A DNA stretch of 64,000 bases from Cycas panzhihuaensis (lineage: Eukaryota; Cycadophyta). Position numbers and translations under genes: made by a program. The stretch spans positions 160,711,741 to 160,775,740 of the forward strand of contig CM041465.1 in NCBI GenBank assembly GCA_023213395.1, in the 5' to 3' direction. Every line of letters starts with the position of its first letter. Within the stretch, counting starts at the first letter, position 1. A model generated the notes under the pieces. That model was not told the DNA's origin and did not search any database. It saw only the letters and a list, made by a program, of their open reading frames with translations. Positions 32,970 to 44,890 of the stretch are shown here, in pieces.

Positions 32970-34265
32970 TCTTATAAGGATACACCTATAAAACATATTA
33001 ATTCTAACCTAGATCACAACTAAGTTTAAAACGAACCAAAATTACACATACTCTCTAAAAATTTACTTAGAATCCACAGGATAATAACTAAATGAACACT
33101 ATATAAACCCAAAGGTAATAAGACATCAAGAGTAACAAATTGAATTTAGAGCTTAAAAATAATTTTTTTTAGTCTATGTATTTAAAATTTTAGTTGTGTT
33201 TTTAAAAATTAACTCCCTTCAATTCTAAATACATTACCTTATGCTACTATAAATATAAGTAGGATCAATAATGATCTAAACAAGACTTGTAATTGCCCTA
33301 ACAAGTGTCATAAGTACATTTAGGGCTTTTGTAACTCCTACAACACACGTCATCAAACTAATGACAACTTGATGACTCACTAAAGTAATATGAACATTAA
33401 TTCTAACAGAGACACTCCTATATATATTGAGTGTTACCAAGGATACATTAATATTAAATATAACAGTTAGAATTAATGTTTGTACATTATTAAAGTCTAA
33501 TGTTATCTTGAGGGATAATTTATTTAATTAATTAATATGTTAAAAGTTCATTGTATAGATCGTTATCCATTACAACGTTATTGCTCTCATTAGAAACAAG
33601 AGAAGTGCATTACATAAAATTCTAGAGAAGAGAGAGAGGGAATGAGATCATATAGATTCCTATATTATACATTATGATATTAATATATTCCTATTTAGAA
33701 GATGATTTTTCTTCCCTTCAAGGCATTTTCCACCTGTCTACATACTACATTACATGGTTGTATGATTTGTGCATTTAATTTTCTCCATTGATCTCCCTCT
33801 CCAATAATAATAATAGAGACATCATTGAAAAGAGAGAGGAACGTTAAATTTGCATATAAAAACAACTTAAAACATACAAAATTGCATGCATAAACACATA
33901 TACTCCACATAAATCAACTTGTAGGGTCATATGCTAATATAGAAGATTACGTGTAATACTGCATATGTTTGTAGGCATTAATCAAGGTTGTTTTAGGGCT
34001 ACATGAACAACTCAGACACATGTTTAGATAATAGACCTAAATCTAATAGAAATCAATAGAAAGAATGTCTCGATTATAGGGTTAAAAGCTAAAAATAAAA
34101 GAAAATAAATAAATAAATGATGAAGAACTAGCTACCACTTATGAAGGAAAAATAACTATGAGTAAAACACCATAGAAATAGAGTTTTATTGAATCAAGAT
34201 GAAAGAAGAAACTCTATTGCCAACATAAAGGGAGTGAGAATCTTAAAGATAAGCTTGTGAAGCAT
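32970..34265. other. AT-rich sequence, with a Copia LTR scrap
   Basis: No gene seen. At about 33700-33745 the motif TTTTTCTTCCCTTCAAGG with CATTTTCCACCTGTC resembles the corresponding part of the Copia C LTR family, so this is probably a short LTR fragment. Its ends are not identifiable. Confidence 0.4.
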
Positions 34266-34270
34266 CAAAT
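34266..34270. repeat. Target site duplication of Copia H, left copy
   Basis: CAAAT, identical to 48739-48743 directly after the other LTR, 14.5 kb away. Confidence 0.88.
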
Positions 34271-34584
34271 TATTAGAATAATGTCTATTGCATAGAAGCG
34301 TATGCGAGAGGTGCCTTAGGAAGTTATAGGTCACCACTAGCCAACGTTGAGCCACCTCAAGTTGCTCGCCAGCTGACAAGGTAAGTTTTGTGGTTTATTT
34401 TACTATTTTTTGAATTTTCCACTAACATTGGGTTGAGGCAGTCTCCTGCCTCCCCAAAATCTATTTATACATGGGGAGTACCTCCCTAGTGTTTTTAAAC
34501 ACCGCCCTCATTATTTGGAGATTGACTAATTCTTGAAATAATGGCTTAAGCTTGTGTAACCTGCTCTATCCTCTAGCTCCAACA
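34271..34584 (+). repeat. 5' LTR of Copia H
   Basis: 314 bp, starting TATTAGAATAATGTC, a C/G-decayed form of the TGTTGGAATAATG start expected from the family, and ending GCTCCAACA. It matches the 3' LTR throughout, for example CCAGCTGACAAGGTAAG, TTTGTGGTTTATTTTA and TCATTATTTGGAGATTG. A TATA-like CTATTTATACATGG is at about 34461-34474. Confidence 0.9.
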
Positions 34585-34586
34585 TT

Positions 34587-34598
34587 TAGTATTAGAGC
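34587..34598 (+). promoter_or_regulatory. Degenerate primer binding site of Copia H
   Basis: TAGTATTAGAGC, the initiator-Met primer site TGGTATCAGAGC with one G-to-A and one C-to-T change, two bases after the 5' LTR. Confidence 0.85.
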
Positions 34599-34734
34599 TC
34601 TCTAGTTATCCTTTTCATGAGATTTACTACTACATGAGAGTTATGACTGCTCTTTCATGTTGTGGTATGTATATATATATGGTTATATTGCAAATTATTA
34701 AAGTTAATATTATAAAACTATAGAATATATTGTT

Positions 34735-34738
<4 letters not shown>

Positions 34739-34794
<56 letters not shown>
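34739..34794. repeat. (AT)n microsatellite
   Basis: About 27 uninterrupted AT dinucleotides in the leader of Copia H. Confidence 0.95.
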
Positions 34795-34798
<4 letters not shown>

Positions 34799-35184
34799 AT
34801 TCATTACGGCACCCAGATCCTTCATCTTCATCGTAATCTTACTTCTCACTAGTCGATCAGAACTATACTATATGACCACTCATTCTGATGATAATTAAAA
34901 TTTTCACCTAATAGAGAATACTGTTTGCTTTTTTGTCTGTCCATCAATGATATATCTTGCCTTGGACATCGGTCTACTCATGGTTTTCCAAAAACATACC
35001 AATTGTTCTTTGGTTTTTTGGCAATTTAGTCATTTTTCTTTAAAAGTTTTTGTCATATTAGAGGATGCCCAATTCCTGCACCCTTCTTAGATTAATTATT
35101 GGATCCCTTTGCCTCCAATATCGATTGATTTGATCACCTTTTTCATCTCTATGTGAGATTTTGGTTCTATTCATTTTTTAAATT

Positions 35185-35186
<2 letters not shown>

Positions 35187-35222
<36 letters not shown>

Positions 35223-35230
35223 ATATACAT

Positions 35231-35286
<56 letters not shown>
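35187..35286. repeat. Compound microsatellite (TC)n-(ATAC)n-(AC)n-(AT)n
   Basis: TC repeats from 35187 to about 35219, then ATAC tetranucleotides, AC repeats and AT repeats up to the start of the hairpin at 35285. Confidence 0.9.
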
Positions 35287-35508
35287 TAGTAGAGCCAATA
35301 AGCTAGGTCATAATGATCTTAATGTGATCGATTTCATCCATAGGACAGATGAAAAGAAAGAAATGATATATATGCATACATACATACATATATATGTGTG
35401 TGTATGTATGTATGTATGCATATATATCATTTCTTTCTTTTCATCTGTCCTATGGATGAAATCGATCACATTAAGATCATTATTACCTAGCTTATTGGCT
35501 CTACTAAT
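35285..35508. repeat. 224-bp near-perfect inverted repeat (hairpin or foldback element)
   Basis: Bases 35285-35380 are reverse-complementary to about 35413-35508 around a centre at 35396/35397. The outer end is ATTAGTAGAGCCAATAAGC and its mirror ends GGCTCTACTAAT. I find one mismatch in the outer 75 bases (C at about 35310 against A in the other arm). The centre consists of ATAC/GTAT tetranucleotides. Candidate explanations are a foldback MITE or an arm-copying event. No target duplication can be assigned because AT repeats abut the left end. Confidence 0.9.
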
Positions 35509-36963
35509 CGCTTATTACACCCTGTCTCAGCGTCACTACACAACCGCATCTTCTTGAATATAAATATATTTTTCAATATATTTTCTTCAAAAATCTTTTG
35601 CATGATCATGGCATCTATAATGGTGAGTGAACTGATTTGCTTCTTAGAACAATTTTGATTGATTAATTAATTTTTTTAGTGCTTGCAAAGTTGTCATTTA
35701 ACGCTTAGTGAAATATTTTTTTTTTTATAAAGCTAGAAATAAATTCAATCAAATTTGATTTAGCTTTCAAATCTGGCAGTCAATTTGGTGTAGGCCCCTC
35801 TGGCATTAGCACCTAGTCCCATTTCGATCCATGTGACTGTATTCTTCATGTTTGGGGGTGGACTTGAAATATTTGTAAGTTATTTTATATAATTTTTTAT
35901 TTTTCAAAAATTATTTTCTATATTTTATAACCTTTGAAATATGAGCCCCTTTCAGCCCCTAACAATCGGTCACTTTGGCCCCCACATGACTAGGGGCTAG
36001 TCTAGCAAAGGGGCTTAACCCCCCTCGTTCTTTGGGTTTTAACTGAAAGAGGTCCCTATATATTTTCCTTTATAATTTTTGATCTATAACCCTATTTTTT
36101 GAATGAATGGATTCGTCAAAAAGAGTTTTTACTCCTCTATGCATTGGAATATGTTTCACTATGATCTGACACTATTTTGTAGGGTTTTGAAGCTGATAAA
36201 GTCAAAGCTTCTATTTGGTCCTAAGTTGACCTAGTTTTTTATATTTCAAGTAAAAGTTTTACTCTAACTTAGCATATGTGTCTATTATTGAGCTACTAAT
36301 AAACTGTTGGCAAGTTTTTTGCCAATCTTAGAGACTCTTAACTTAATTTTACAGCCATTTAGCTCCATTTTGGATTCTTAAAGAGTTAGAGCCCTGTTTG
36401 GGATTAAAACATTAAACGGGTATCCCCTATAGTTATCATTTTCTATTTTAGCATATAAACTTGAATCTAAAGATCTCTTAAAGTATATTTTTATTTATTT
36501 AAGGTCCTTTTGTCTCCTTAAAGTCTTTCAAGTTATACTTAGATTACATATGATTATTCAAGGAGCATTCTTTTATTACATTCCCACTTATTAAAGAGAC
36601 ATTTACTACAAAATTTATATATTTCAAACTTCTTAATTCGCTAGTAAAAGGCATATTCCAATTGCTTTAAATCCATTTCATTTGAAAGTTAGAAGGTACA
36701 TTATAATGCATAGTTATAAGCTCTTTCTCTTCTACTTTTAAGCATTCTAAGGTATATTTCATTAATCATTTCATTACACAACTACATACTTACTTCATAG
36801 GCCTTTATTTTTAAGATTCATATATTCATTATCTTTTGAAAGGAGTATTGCTTGAATATTATTTTCTTTCTAAAAGGGTATCTGCCTTACATTCTTTAAG
36901 GAACTGCTTACCTATTTTGATCAAGAAGACATTTGAATAGTGAAACAAAATTATAGATTTAAT
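35509..36963. other. Leader region of Copia H, no gene seen
   Basis: AT-rich and without domains. A stretch at 35790-36030 with CCCCTCTGG and CCCCCACATGACTAGGGG is more GC-rich than its surroundings. The function is unknown. Confidence 0.35.
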
Positions 36964-36980
36964 CTTTGAGGTTCTCCTTT
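36964..36980. repeat. Target site duplication of LINE I, left copy
   Basis: CTTTGAGGTTCTCCTTT, identical to 43275-43291. A 17-bp duplication fits target-primed reverse transcription. The exact inner end is blurred by the adjacent poly-T (LINE poly-A tail on the minus strand). Confidence 0.92.
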
Positions 36981-37114
36981 TTTTTTTGATAAGGTAAAAT
37001 AGTACTATAAGGGGTTTTAAATAGGTCCCCAAACCTTATACATCAAGCACCAACCGGCCTAAGTGAGATGGCCATGACAAGCTCATGGCCTAGCCCAAAT
37101 TGGATTCTCTTCTC

Positions 37115-37800
37115 TCACCCTCTCCTATCTATCCCCTCATTATGACCAGTGAAGTCTATCCTAACTAGACTCAAAAGCTCTTCCAGGAAGTTCTCTTTCC
37201 AAACCCTATTTATTTTGTTTGACACTGCCCAGTTTGCCAACCAGTTTGCCACCGAATTCCCTTCCCTGTACATGTGCTGAATCTGAACGCTTAATTTGGA
37301 GCTCAAGGCATCTTGCGTATCCTTGATAATCTCTGCACTGCTCCATTCTGACTCCACCTCCTCCCTTAAGCACTTAATCATATTCAGGGAATCGCCTTCT
37401 ATAATCACTTTCTATTCCTCTTCCTCGCCCAACATATCTACTGCCCTTTGCATAGCCCTTACCTCTGCTTTGTGGTTCGATTGAATTCCTAAATATTTCG
37501 CAAATGCCCATTTCACTGTCCCCGCATGATCCCTTCATAAACCTCCTCCCCCGCCTCTCCAAGGTTGCCTTTCGCTACTCCATCAAAGTTGATTTTAATC
37601 CAAGTTACCTCGGGTGGTGTCCAGATAGTCCCCCTCCTCTTCTCGATCCCACCCTCCAGTCGACTAATTCCCCACTCATCTAGAATGCTATCTTTCCCCT
37701 TAGGAATCCTGTCCTCCTTCGGGGGTTTTAACATCTCTAAAATGCCCTTCCTAATGCCGACGAATAATTTTTGGTTGTCCATCTCTTTACCTTGAAAAAT
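37115..37800 (-). pseudogene. LINE I RNase H-like C-terminal domain
   Basis: Plant L1 ORF2 proteins often end in an RNase H fold. The frame at 37513-37782 has TWIKINFDGVAKGN (W-x-KxNFDGA start with the first catalytic Asp). The frame at 37115-37408 has MIIEGDSLNMIKCL (second acidic strand) and HMYREGNSVANWLANWAV (end motif, where Asn replaces the usual catalytic Asp of 'AD.LA'). The two halves are in different frames. Confidence 0.85.
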
Positions 37801-38029
37801 TCTCCTATTACGCTCCTTTCATATATACCAAGTACCTACCAGGAGAATTAACTTCCAAAACCTTCCCAGCGTTTTACTCTTAAATGGGGAGGCCTATGTA
37901 CGACATTGATCCCACAAAGACTTAGAGGAAACCCACTCTGTGCCCAATTTAGACCAAAAACCTCCCCATGTTCCCCTGGAATATGGGCAGTGTATACTGA
38001 GGTGGTCCAGGGACTCAGCCTCTTCCCTA

Positions 38030-40420
38030 CATAATTCGCACCTTCTAGACAGATAATAGCCTCACTTCAGGAGGTTATCCAATGCTAAAAGCTTGTTTTG
38101 TAGACATAGCCACCAAAAAGTTGCTATCTTTAGGATGAGCCCTAACTTCCAAACCCTGGCCAACATGTCATTCTTAATCCATCCATCTCTCAACATTAGC
38201 AAATTATAACCTTCTTTAACTGCGTAGGACCCTGATGATGATAGGGACCAGACCAGGGTATCCGGTGGGGCCTTCTTAGGGATATACTGGTGTTTTAAAA
38301 TCTCTTTTATAGTCCAAATCTCCTCTCCAAAACCTTGCAAATCATCAAATGTTCTCCATTGCCTATTCTTACCTTGTCCCACCCAATAGTGCTTAACTAG
38401 TGCACTGTAAGAATCCTCACAGACCCTCTATAAATTACCAATATCTGACATCTCACCCAGCCTAGAGGAGCCGCACCATTTATCTTCCCAAAATCTTATA
38501 CTTTCACCGTTTCCCAATTTCCATCGGATGCCATTGCATAGGATATATCGTGAGGACCATATAGCTTTCCAAATGGGGGAGCTGGAGGTCTCAGTCACCT
38601 CATCCTTCAGGAAATGCTTATCCCCTAAATATTTCTTGGTTATGATTTTTCCCCACACAGAGCCTACCTCTTTGGTTAATCTCCATCCCATCTTAGCAAG
38701 GAGAGCTCCATTGAAAAGTCCCAATCTCTTAACATTAAGCCCTCCTACCCACTTGGGCTTGCAAACCTTTCCCCAGGACATTAGATGACATCTATTTTTA
38801 TCTTCAGCCTCTGACCATAGAAATCTCTTCATAATGCCTTCAAGATTTGAAATAACTTTGCCCGACATCTTGAATAAGGATATTTGGTAGACTGGGATAC
38901 TCTGAAGAGAGGCCACGACAAGCTGGATCTTTCTAGCCCAACTTAGTAATGCCCCTTTCCAACCCGCCAGCTTCCTATTGAACCTCCCCATAATGGGGTC
39001 CCATAAGTTCTTATCCATCTTCCCCACAAAAAGGGGTATCCCCAGATAAGAGGCAGGAAGATGTCTGTTGGAAATCTCTAAAACCCTGCTGATCCTCCTC
39101 TGCAACCTCTCTAGAGTATTAATGAAGAAAAATAAGCTCTTATCTAGGTTAACTCTTTGATTAGAAGCTCACTCATAGGCCTAGAGACCATCGTTCAGGG
39201 CACGAGCCTCACCAAGGGAAGCCCTGCTCAGAAAGATATTATCGTCGACAAATTGGTGATGAACAATATTTTCCAAATTGGATGAGGGCTTTAGTACTGA
39301 TACCCACCCTATCCTCTTAGCTTCCTATATAGCCCTCCCTAACAGTTTTGCCATTATGATAAAGAGGAAGGGCGATAGGGGATCTCCTTATCTCAGCCCC
39401 CTATATCCGGGGAAGAAGGGTGTCGCCCTACCGTTTAGAAGCATCAAGAACAACATACTGGAAATACATCATCACATCCATTTCCTCCAAACCTCCCCAA
39501 ATCCAAATGCTTTTAAACATTCCAACAGACAATCCCATGCCACCCGATCATAGGCCTTGGACATATCTGTTTTTATTATCATACCTACTTCTTTCCTGTG
39601 ATAAGTCGAGTGGATTGTTTCGTGAACTATAATTATGCCATCCGTAATTTATCTAATCTTAACAAATCCATCCTAGTTTGGAGAGATGACGGACAAGAGA
39701 CACTATTTAAGGTAGTTCGCTAGCACTTTAGCCAAAATTGTATATTTTACATTACATAGGCTTATCGGTCTAAAGTCTTCCATTACTTTCGCTCTTGCCT
39801 TTTTCAGAATCAAAACGAGAAAAGTGGCCTACCATTCTTTCAAAATAGTCTTCCTTTGAAAAAATTCATTTAGCGCCAAAATTAAATCATCCTTAATGAT
39901 GTCCCAGTACTCCTGGAAGAAGCTGGGTAGGAACTCGTCCGGCCCAGGGGCTTTGTCCCATCCCATTTTAAATAGGGATTTCTCGACTTCGTCTTGGGAA
40001 AACAGTTATGTCAGTTTCCTATTTTGGGCCTCCGTAATTACTCTCAGAATATATTGCAATAGGTTTACCCTTAAATCTGGGTCCTGGCATCTTGGTTCTA
40101 TGTATATCTCTTTAAAGTAATTCATCACTATTCCTCTTATCTAGTCTTCTGAATCATTCATATCCCATCCTTACTTCATAATTTGCTGATCTTATTGTAG
40201 GACTTGTGCTTCAATGTAGATAGATGGAAAAACTTAGTATTTCTATCTCCCTCCTTTATCCATGACTCCCTAGATTTCTGCTTCTAGTGGAGTTCCTCCC
40301 TAGTTAGTATCTCTTCTAATTTCTTAGTGGTGAAGTGTTCTGATTGATCCTGAATCTATGTTCTACCCTTGAGTTGGATCCTATCCTTGATCTTTTTTAG
40401 CTCCTCTAATAAGCACCCTT
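38030..40420 (-). pseudogene. LINE I reverse transcriptase and zf-RVT region
   Basis: In element order: the conserved RT approach GGRATPFF-like and GDPLSPFLFIIMAKLL near 39330-39400, the catalytic HHQFVDDNIFLS near 39240-39275 (F-x-DD), then ASYLGIPLFVG, GWKGALLSWARKIQLV and WGKVCKPKWVGGLNVK in an open 225-codon piece (38428-39105). The zf-RVT region follows at 38062-38382, with DTLVWSLSSSGSYAVKEGY and ATFWWLCLQNKLL. A small number of stops and frameshifts inactivate it. Confidence 0.9.
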
Positions 40421-40739
40421 TGTTTACGAAAATGTTTCCAAACACCTCCCTATTCTATATTTTGATCTGTTGTTTAATCCAATTTAGCTTCTCTGAGAAC
40501 TTAAACATAGAAAATTTGAGCACTGAGATCCCCCACCACTCTCTAATCCTTTCCCTTAGATCGGGGTACTGCTGCCACATTAATTCGAAGCAAAAGGGGG
40601 CTCCTCCATGCTTACTTGGGTAAGAAGAATCCATGACCAAAGGGGAATGATCTAATCCTATTTTTAGAAGAGCCTCAAGTTTAATATCCTCATATTAGCT
40701 AGTCCATTCATAATTGGTTAACATTTTGTTTAACTTAAT

Positions 40740-41180
40740 CTAAATATAGTTGTGTCCCAATCTGCTGTTTGACCAAGTGTATCTGGCTCCCCTGAGAGGG
40801 ATGTTTATTAGACCGCAAAATTGTAGGAAGTCTCTGAGATCTAACATACTCTTGAACCACCCTTCTTGTCCCTTTTTCTTTTTATCTGGATTGAGAGTTG
40901 TACTGAAATCCCTAGCAACTAGCCAAGGGCCTTCCCAGTCTTTATGTACCTCCATAATTCTTTCCCATAATCTCTTCCTTCCCTCCATTATTGTAGGGGC
41001 ATATACATTAGTGATCTGACAAGGCCTATTGGTTCGCCCACATACCAGATCTAAGGTTATGAAGTGTTCGCATTTGACCACCTCAAAGCCTTTCCATCTA
41101 CTTGGATTCCATAAGGTAGCCAACCCCCCTGAACCTGCTAAACCCACAGTAGCCCTCCCTTCTCCCCTCCTCTAAATTTT
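40740..41180 (-). pseudogene. LINE I apurinic-type endonuclease domain
   Basis: Would nick the target DNA. The open piece 40740-41147 reads GSGGLATLWNPSRWKGFEVV, then QITNVYAP, then GPWLVARDFSTTLNPDKKKK (GD-F-N block), and LRGARYTWSNSR (W-S-N/D block). The acid of the 'GGDFN' motif is kept, but the Asn reads Ser. The N-terminal start of the domain lies upstream and is interrupted. Confidence 0.85.
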
Positions 41181-41861
41181 GTTGAATACCTCTCCTTCCT
41201 TTATCTGATCAAGTTTTGTCTCCTACAGCAAAACTATATTTGCGTCTGTCCTTATTCTTAATTCCTTAACCAATCTCTACTTCAATGGGGCATTAAGGCC
41301 CGTTATATTCTAGGATAAGACCTTCATAATCATCCTAGCTCCCCCCTCCATCATCCTTTCCTACTTCTGAGAAGAGGGCCTTCGATCACCCCCCCTCCTT
41401 TAGAGTGCTCTGGTAACCCAAATCAATCTGGTCCATAGTTTCCTTTTCCCTGGTTGCCTTTTTTGATGGTCTACCAACCCTCTTTTCTATTCCAAAATTA
41501 GGTGTCTTTTTCGGTTATAGTATACTACTTTTATCTTTTGAGATCCATTTCTAAATCCCTCCTCCTGCCTTCCCCTGTTCCACCCCTTTAACCCTAGTAA
41601 CCCTGTCTATTTTCCCAACCCCCTCTACTGATATCCCTGACTGTTCCTCCACCTGATCTAGGTCCTGAATCCTCCCCTCCTCAGCCTCTGAGAGGTAATC
41701 CTCCACATCCTAGTTAATGTCCTTCGCTTGCCCGGATAAGACTGGCTCTTCAGTCACTGGGGGGAAATCCCCACCCTCATCAGCTTGACCATGACTCCTA
41801 TGATGTCCCCTTATCTGATCTTTGGAACACTTTGTTATAGAGCCAAGTTCAAAGTCAGAGT

Positions 41862-43152
41862 CTAGCCCAACCCTCCTTGGGTCTTGTCAGTGCCTGCATC
41901 TGGGGCCACACCACTAATTGCCTCAATTTCTTTGTCTTCTTTCTCTTTACTACCCTCTTCCTTGTCCGTCTTTATTAGAACTCCTGGGCATTGAAAGGGT
42001 AGATGCCCCCTGCACCTACACTTTGAATAGCTTAAATCTTCCACTTTATAAAATAATCTTTGATTGATGACCCGTCCTACCAAATCAATATCTATTTCTT
42101 CTGGGAGATCATAGTTAAGCCTAGCTAAGACGTAGAATTTGGCGTTCATCAATCGAGATCTGTGTTTTGTCACCGAATCCAGTGCTAGTAAGGGCCCAAT
42201 CGTCCTGGCCACTCCTTTAACCACCTCCAAGTTCTAGAAATGCAGAGGTAGCCCCAGTATCTGCACCCATATTAGGGCTTGTTTAACCATTGGGGTTCCC
42301 AGGTCAAAGTTTGGATGCCATTTTTCTAGAGTCATGGTTTTTCTGCCAAACATCTAGGGGGATCATCTTGGTTTGGGAATCTAAAGAGGACACACCCATT
42401 TGGCATGGCCATCACCTCAACCGGGTTCCTTGTTTTCCATTTGTTTCTTATCCATCCTCTGATAATGTCAAGTTTGGGTCTAGGTCCTGAGAACCTACCC
42501 ACCAAGTTATTTTCCTAGTATTAGATAGTTTTATCGGTAAGCTCCTTTGGGACTGAAATCTTAAAATGGATGTCTTTCAGCACAAGGTAAATCTCAAATT
42601 CTTCAGAGTTTCCATTCTTCAGGGCATCAAGGTAAGTCCTTCCCTGAGGCGAGGATTGAGTCTGGTTTACTAGGTCTTGTATCATTTTTAATTACTACCA
42701 CTGAAACTAAAGAAAAACTACATGCCTTCACCATACCTTTGAGTCCATAAGATTGAGTCTTAGCCTTCTCTTCCTTTTTAGAACAGCATACACCACCTGG
42801 TTATAGTCTCCAGCTGCTTCTCGTAGGACTGTCTACCTACTGCCTCCTTGGATTACTTAGCACCCTGAATCTCCTCTCTTATCTTGCTTCTCTAGCTTAA
42901 AGCCAGTTTTGTACCAGTTGCACGACTATAGCTCCAGCTCCTCTGAGTCCTTTGGGCCCTAACTGAACACCAACTAGGCTTGATATGCCCTACGCTAGGG
43001 ACTCTTCCTCCATGCTCTGTCCTCAAGTTAGCGCACCTATCAAACGCCTCTCCATCTGATGTCAAGGGCCTAAAGTCCCTTCTGTCTACGTCTCTACCTA
43101 CTAATGAGAGGCACCATGGTGCCCAGCACCTGGTACTCTTCTCTGGGCCCAT
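41862..43152 (-). pseudogene. LINE I ORF1 (DUF4283 and zinc knuckle)
   Basis: In plant L1 elements ORF1 binds the element RNA. A DUF4283-like part lies at about 42250-42680, with VMAMPNGCVLFRFPNQDD and VWQKNHDSRKM. The 122-codon open piece at 41862-42230 contains KFYVLARLNYDLPEEIDI and a zinc-binding run KCRCRGHLPFQCP (C-x-C-x2-H-x4-C as read), followed by an acidic Lys/Glu-rich tail. The piece at 42892-43152 precedes it and may be the N-terminus. Several stops break it. Confidence 0.75.
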
Positions 43153-43274
43153 CTCAATACCTATATCTGTCCCCTCATCCTCCCAGGTCTGCGCAAATCC
43201 TAACTACACCACCGTCTCCTCCTGTCGCAGCCATTCCGTCAAGTTCTCCCTAGAATGTTCTACCCTAATTAAGC

Positions 43275-44260
43275 CTTTGAGGTTCTCCTTTAGCTCCTTA
43301 TTGTCTAATCAAGTTTTGAAAAGAAGTGCATTTAGTTTGCTTTAAAAGAAAGTTATTACTTTATTTGCATATTCTTTCCAAAGGAGCATTTATCACTTTC
43401 AAATTAAAAGGATATTTGATTTCATACTTACATTCATTTAATAGAGAAACATTTATCTTGCTTTATTGCTTAGAAGAAATATCCTTCATCTCATTACTTA
43501 ATTACCATTTTCTTTCATTTTTTAAATAGTGAAATTTATTCAAAAGCATTATTTGTTATTTGAAAGGATCAGTCTTGCTTATTGTTAAGTTATTTTTTTA
43601 TTTCTTGATTTAAAGGGAATCATATCCTAATTAAACAAGACCACATTAATATTTATATATCTCACATTAAAAAAGATAATCACCCAAACCTCTTTGTTTT
43701 TAGCCTTATGAGCAGAATGATTAGGACCCCTGAAGTTACCACTACACATATGCTTTTGGCCTACTTATATTGGATGAGAAATATCACTAGTTATCAAGTG
43801 TATTAGGTGGTAGGTTGAGGTAAGAAACCTTTCTAATTCTAGAGTTTGGAGACCAAGGCTAGACTTAGAGGGGGTAAGCGCCTTAGTTAGTAAATCCATC
43901 ACTGCCAGATCTATTATTAGGCATAAGACCAATGTAGGTAGACAAATAAGTCAAAGGGGGTCTAGCGCCTTCTTTGTAGCATACATATTGAGGTATATTG
44001 AGCTAAGAACTCATGTACTAGTATACTGGGTCTCTGATTTACTACTTGTGGATAAGCACTACTAGATAGGATAACAACCAAAGGCTTCCCTTGGAGAGCC
44101 ACAAACTTAGAGCCTATAAACCTTTTTAGAGACTATGACACTTATCAAACCTTTGGGATAACTATAAAACCTTATTTGGGATAACTATACCTTAAGGATA
44201 TTTTATCAAAAGGATATTTATCAAGACTTTAGTTGAGAAATAATGTTAGCTAATTTTGGC
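43275..44260. other. Rest of Copia H leader, right of LINE I
   Basis: Begins with the right copy of the LINE target duplication (43275-43291). It is AT-rich with no gene. A 67-codon frame at 43326-43529 is Leu/Phe-rich and does not look genuine. Confidence 0.5.
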
Positions 44261-44269
44261 AGCATGATT

Positions 44270-44890
44270 ATTCTAAAGTTTGATGGATCTAATTTCTTGA
44301 ACTAGAGTAGGAGGATAGGACCCATCCTCATCATTAAATATATATGGAATATTGTGAGAACAAGATATATAGAACTAGAATAAAATATAATTGATCTAGA
44401 GGAACTAGCTTACAAGGAGAATGTAAATAATGATAATGAGGCCCTTGCATTAATATTTTATGCCCTATAAGATCACATATTTCTTAGGGTAAGAGAGGCA
44501 ATAAAATCTATGGAATCTTGGGACACCTTACATCTAATTTATGAAGGGGTAGCTTTATCCAAGCTACAAACTTTGAGGAGTAGGTTTGAAAACCTAAGGA
44601 TGATACCTAATGAATTAATTATAGAATTCATAATTAAGGTTTAAGACCTTATTAATTAGATGAGATCCATTAGATTAACATTAACCAAACAAAGGCTTGT
44701 TGAGATAATCTTAAGATGTATTAACAAAGTAAAAAGGTTTGAAATGGTGGTAACTAGTATAGAGGCATTAAAGGATTTGAGTACCTTGAAAGTTAAACAA
44801 CTAAGTGTCATGTTAGTAGTAGTTAAAGAGAAGAAGAATAAATGTGATACACTTGAGTATGCCTTTACAACCAAGGCAAGGATATAATCA
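44270..44890 (+). pseudogene. Copia gag remnant, element H
   Basis: Reads LKFDGSNFLN with a stop where Trp is expected, then NDNEALALIFYAL, SMESWDTLHLIYEG, LQTLRSRFENLRM and an open 75-codon piece (44660-44887). This is the UBN2-type Gag order ('F.G.NY..W', 'A...I...L', 'AKE.W..L...Y', 'L...F..LKM'). A zinc knuckle, if it existed near 45000-45120, has decayed beyond recognition. Confidence 0.85.

Larger units (their letters stand above)
36981..43274 (-). mobile_element. L1-type LINE I, near full length, inserted in Copia H
   Basis: A 6.3-kb non-LTR retrotransposon on the minus strand, bounded by a 17-bp target duplication. Its 3' end is a short poly-A (+ strand T run at about 36978-36987). 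ORF1 (DUF4283 and zinc knuckle) is followed by ORF2 with endonuclease, reverse transcriptase, zf-RVT and an RNase H-like end. It has fewer stops than the surrounding Copia element, so it is younger, consistent with the nesting. Confidence 0.93.

Noticed and set aside
35153-35557. 134-codon frame with Leu-Ser, Thr-His and Ile-Tyr repeats
   Set aside because: It is the translation of a compound microsatellite and of the hairpin, not a gene.
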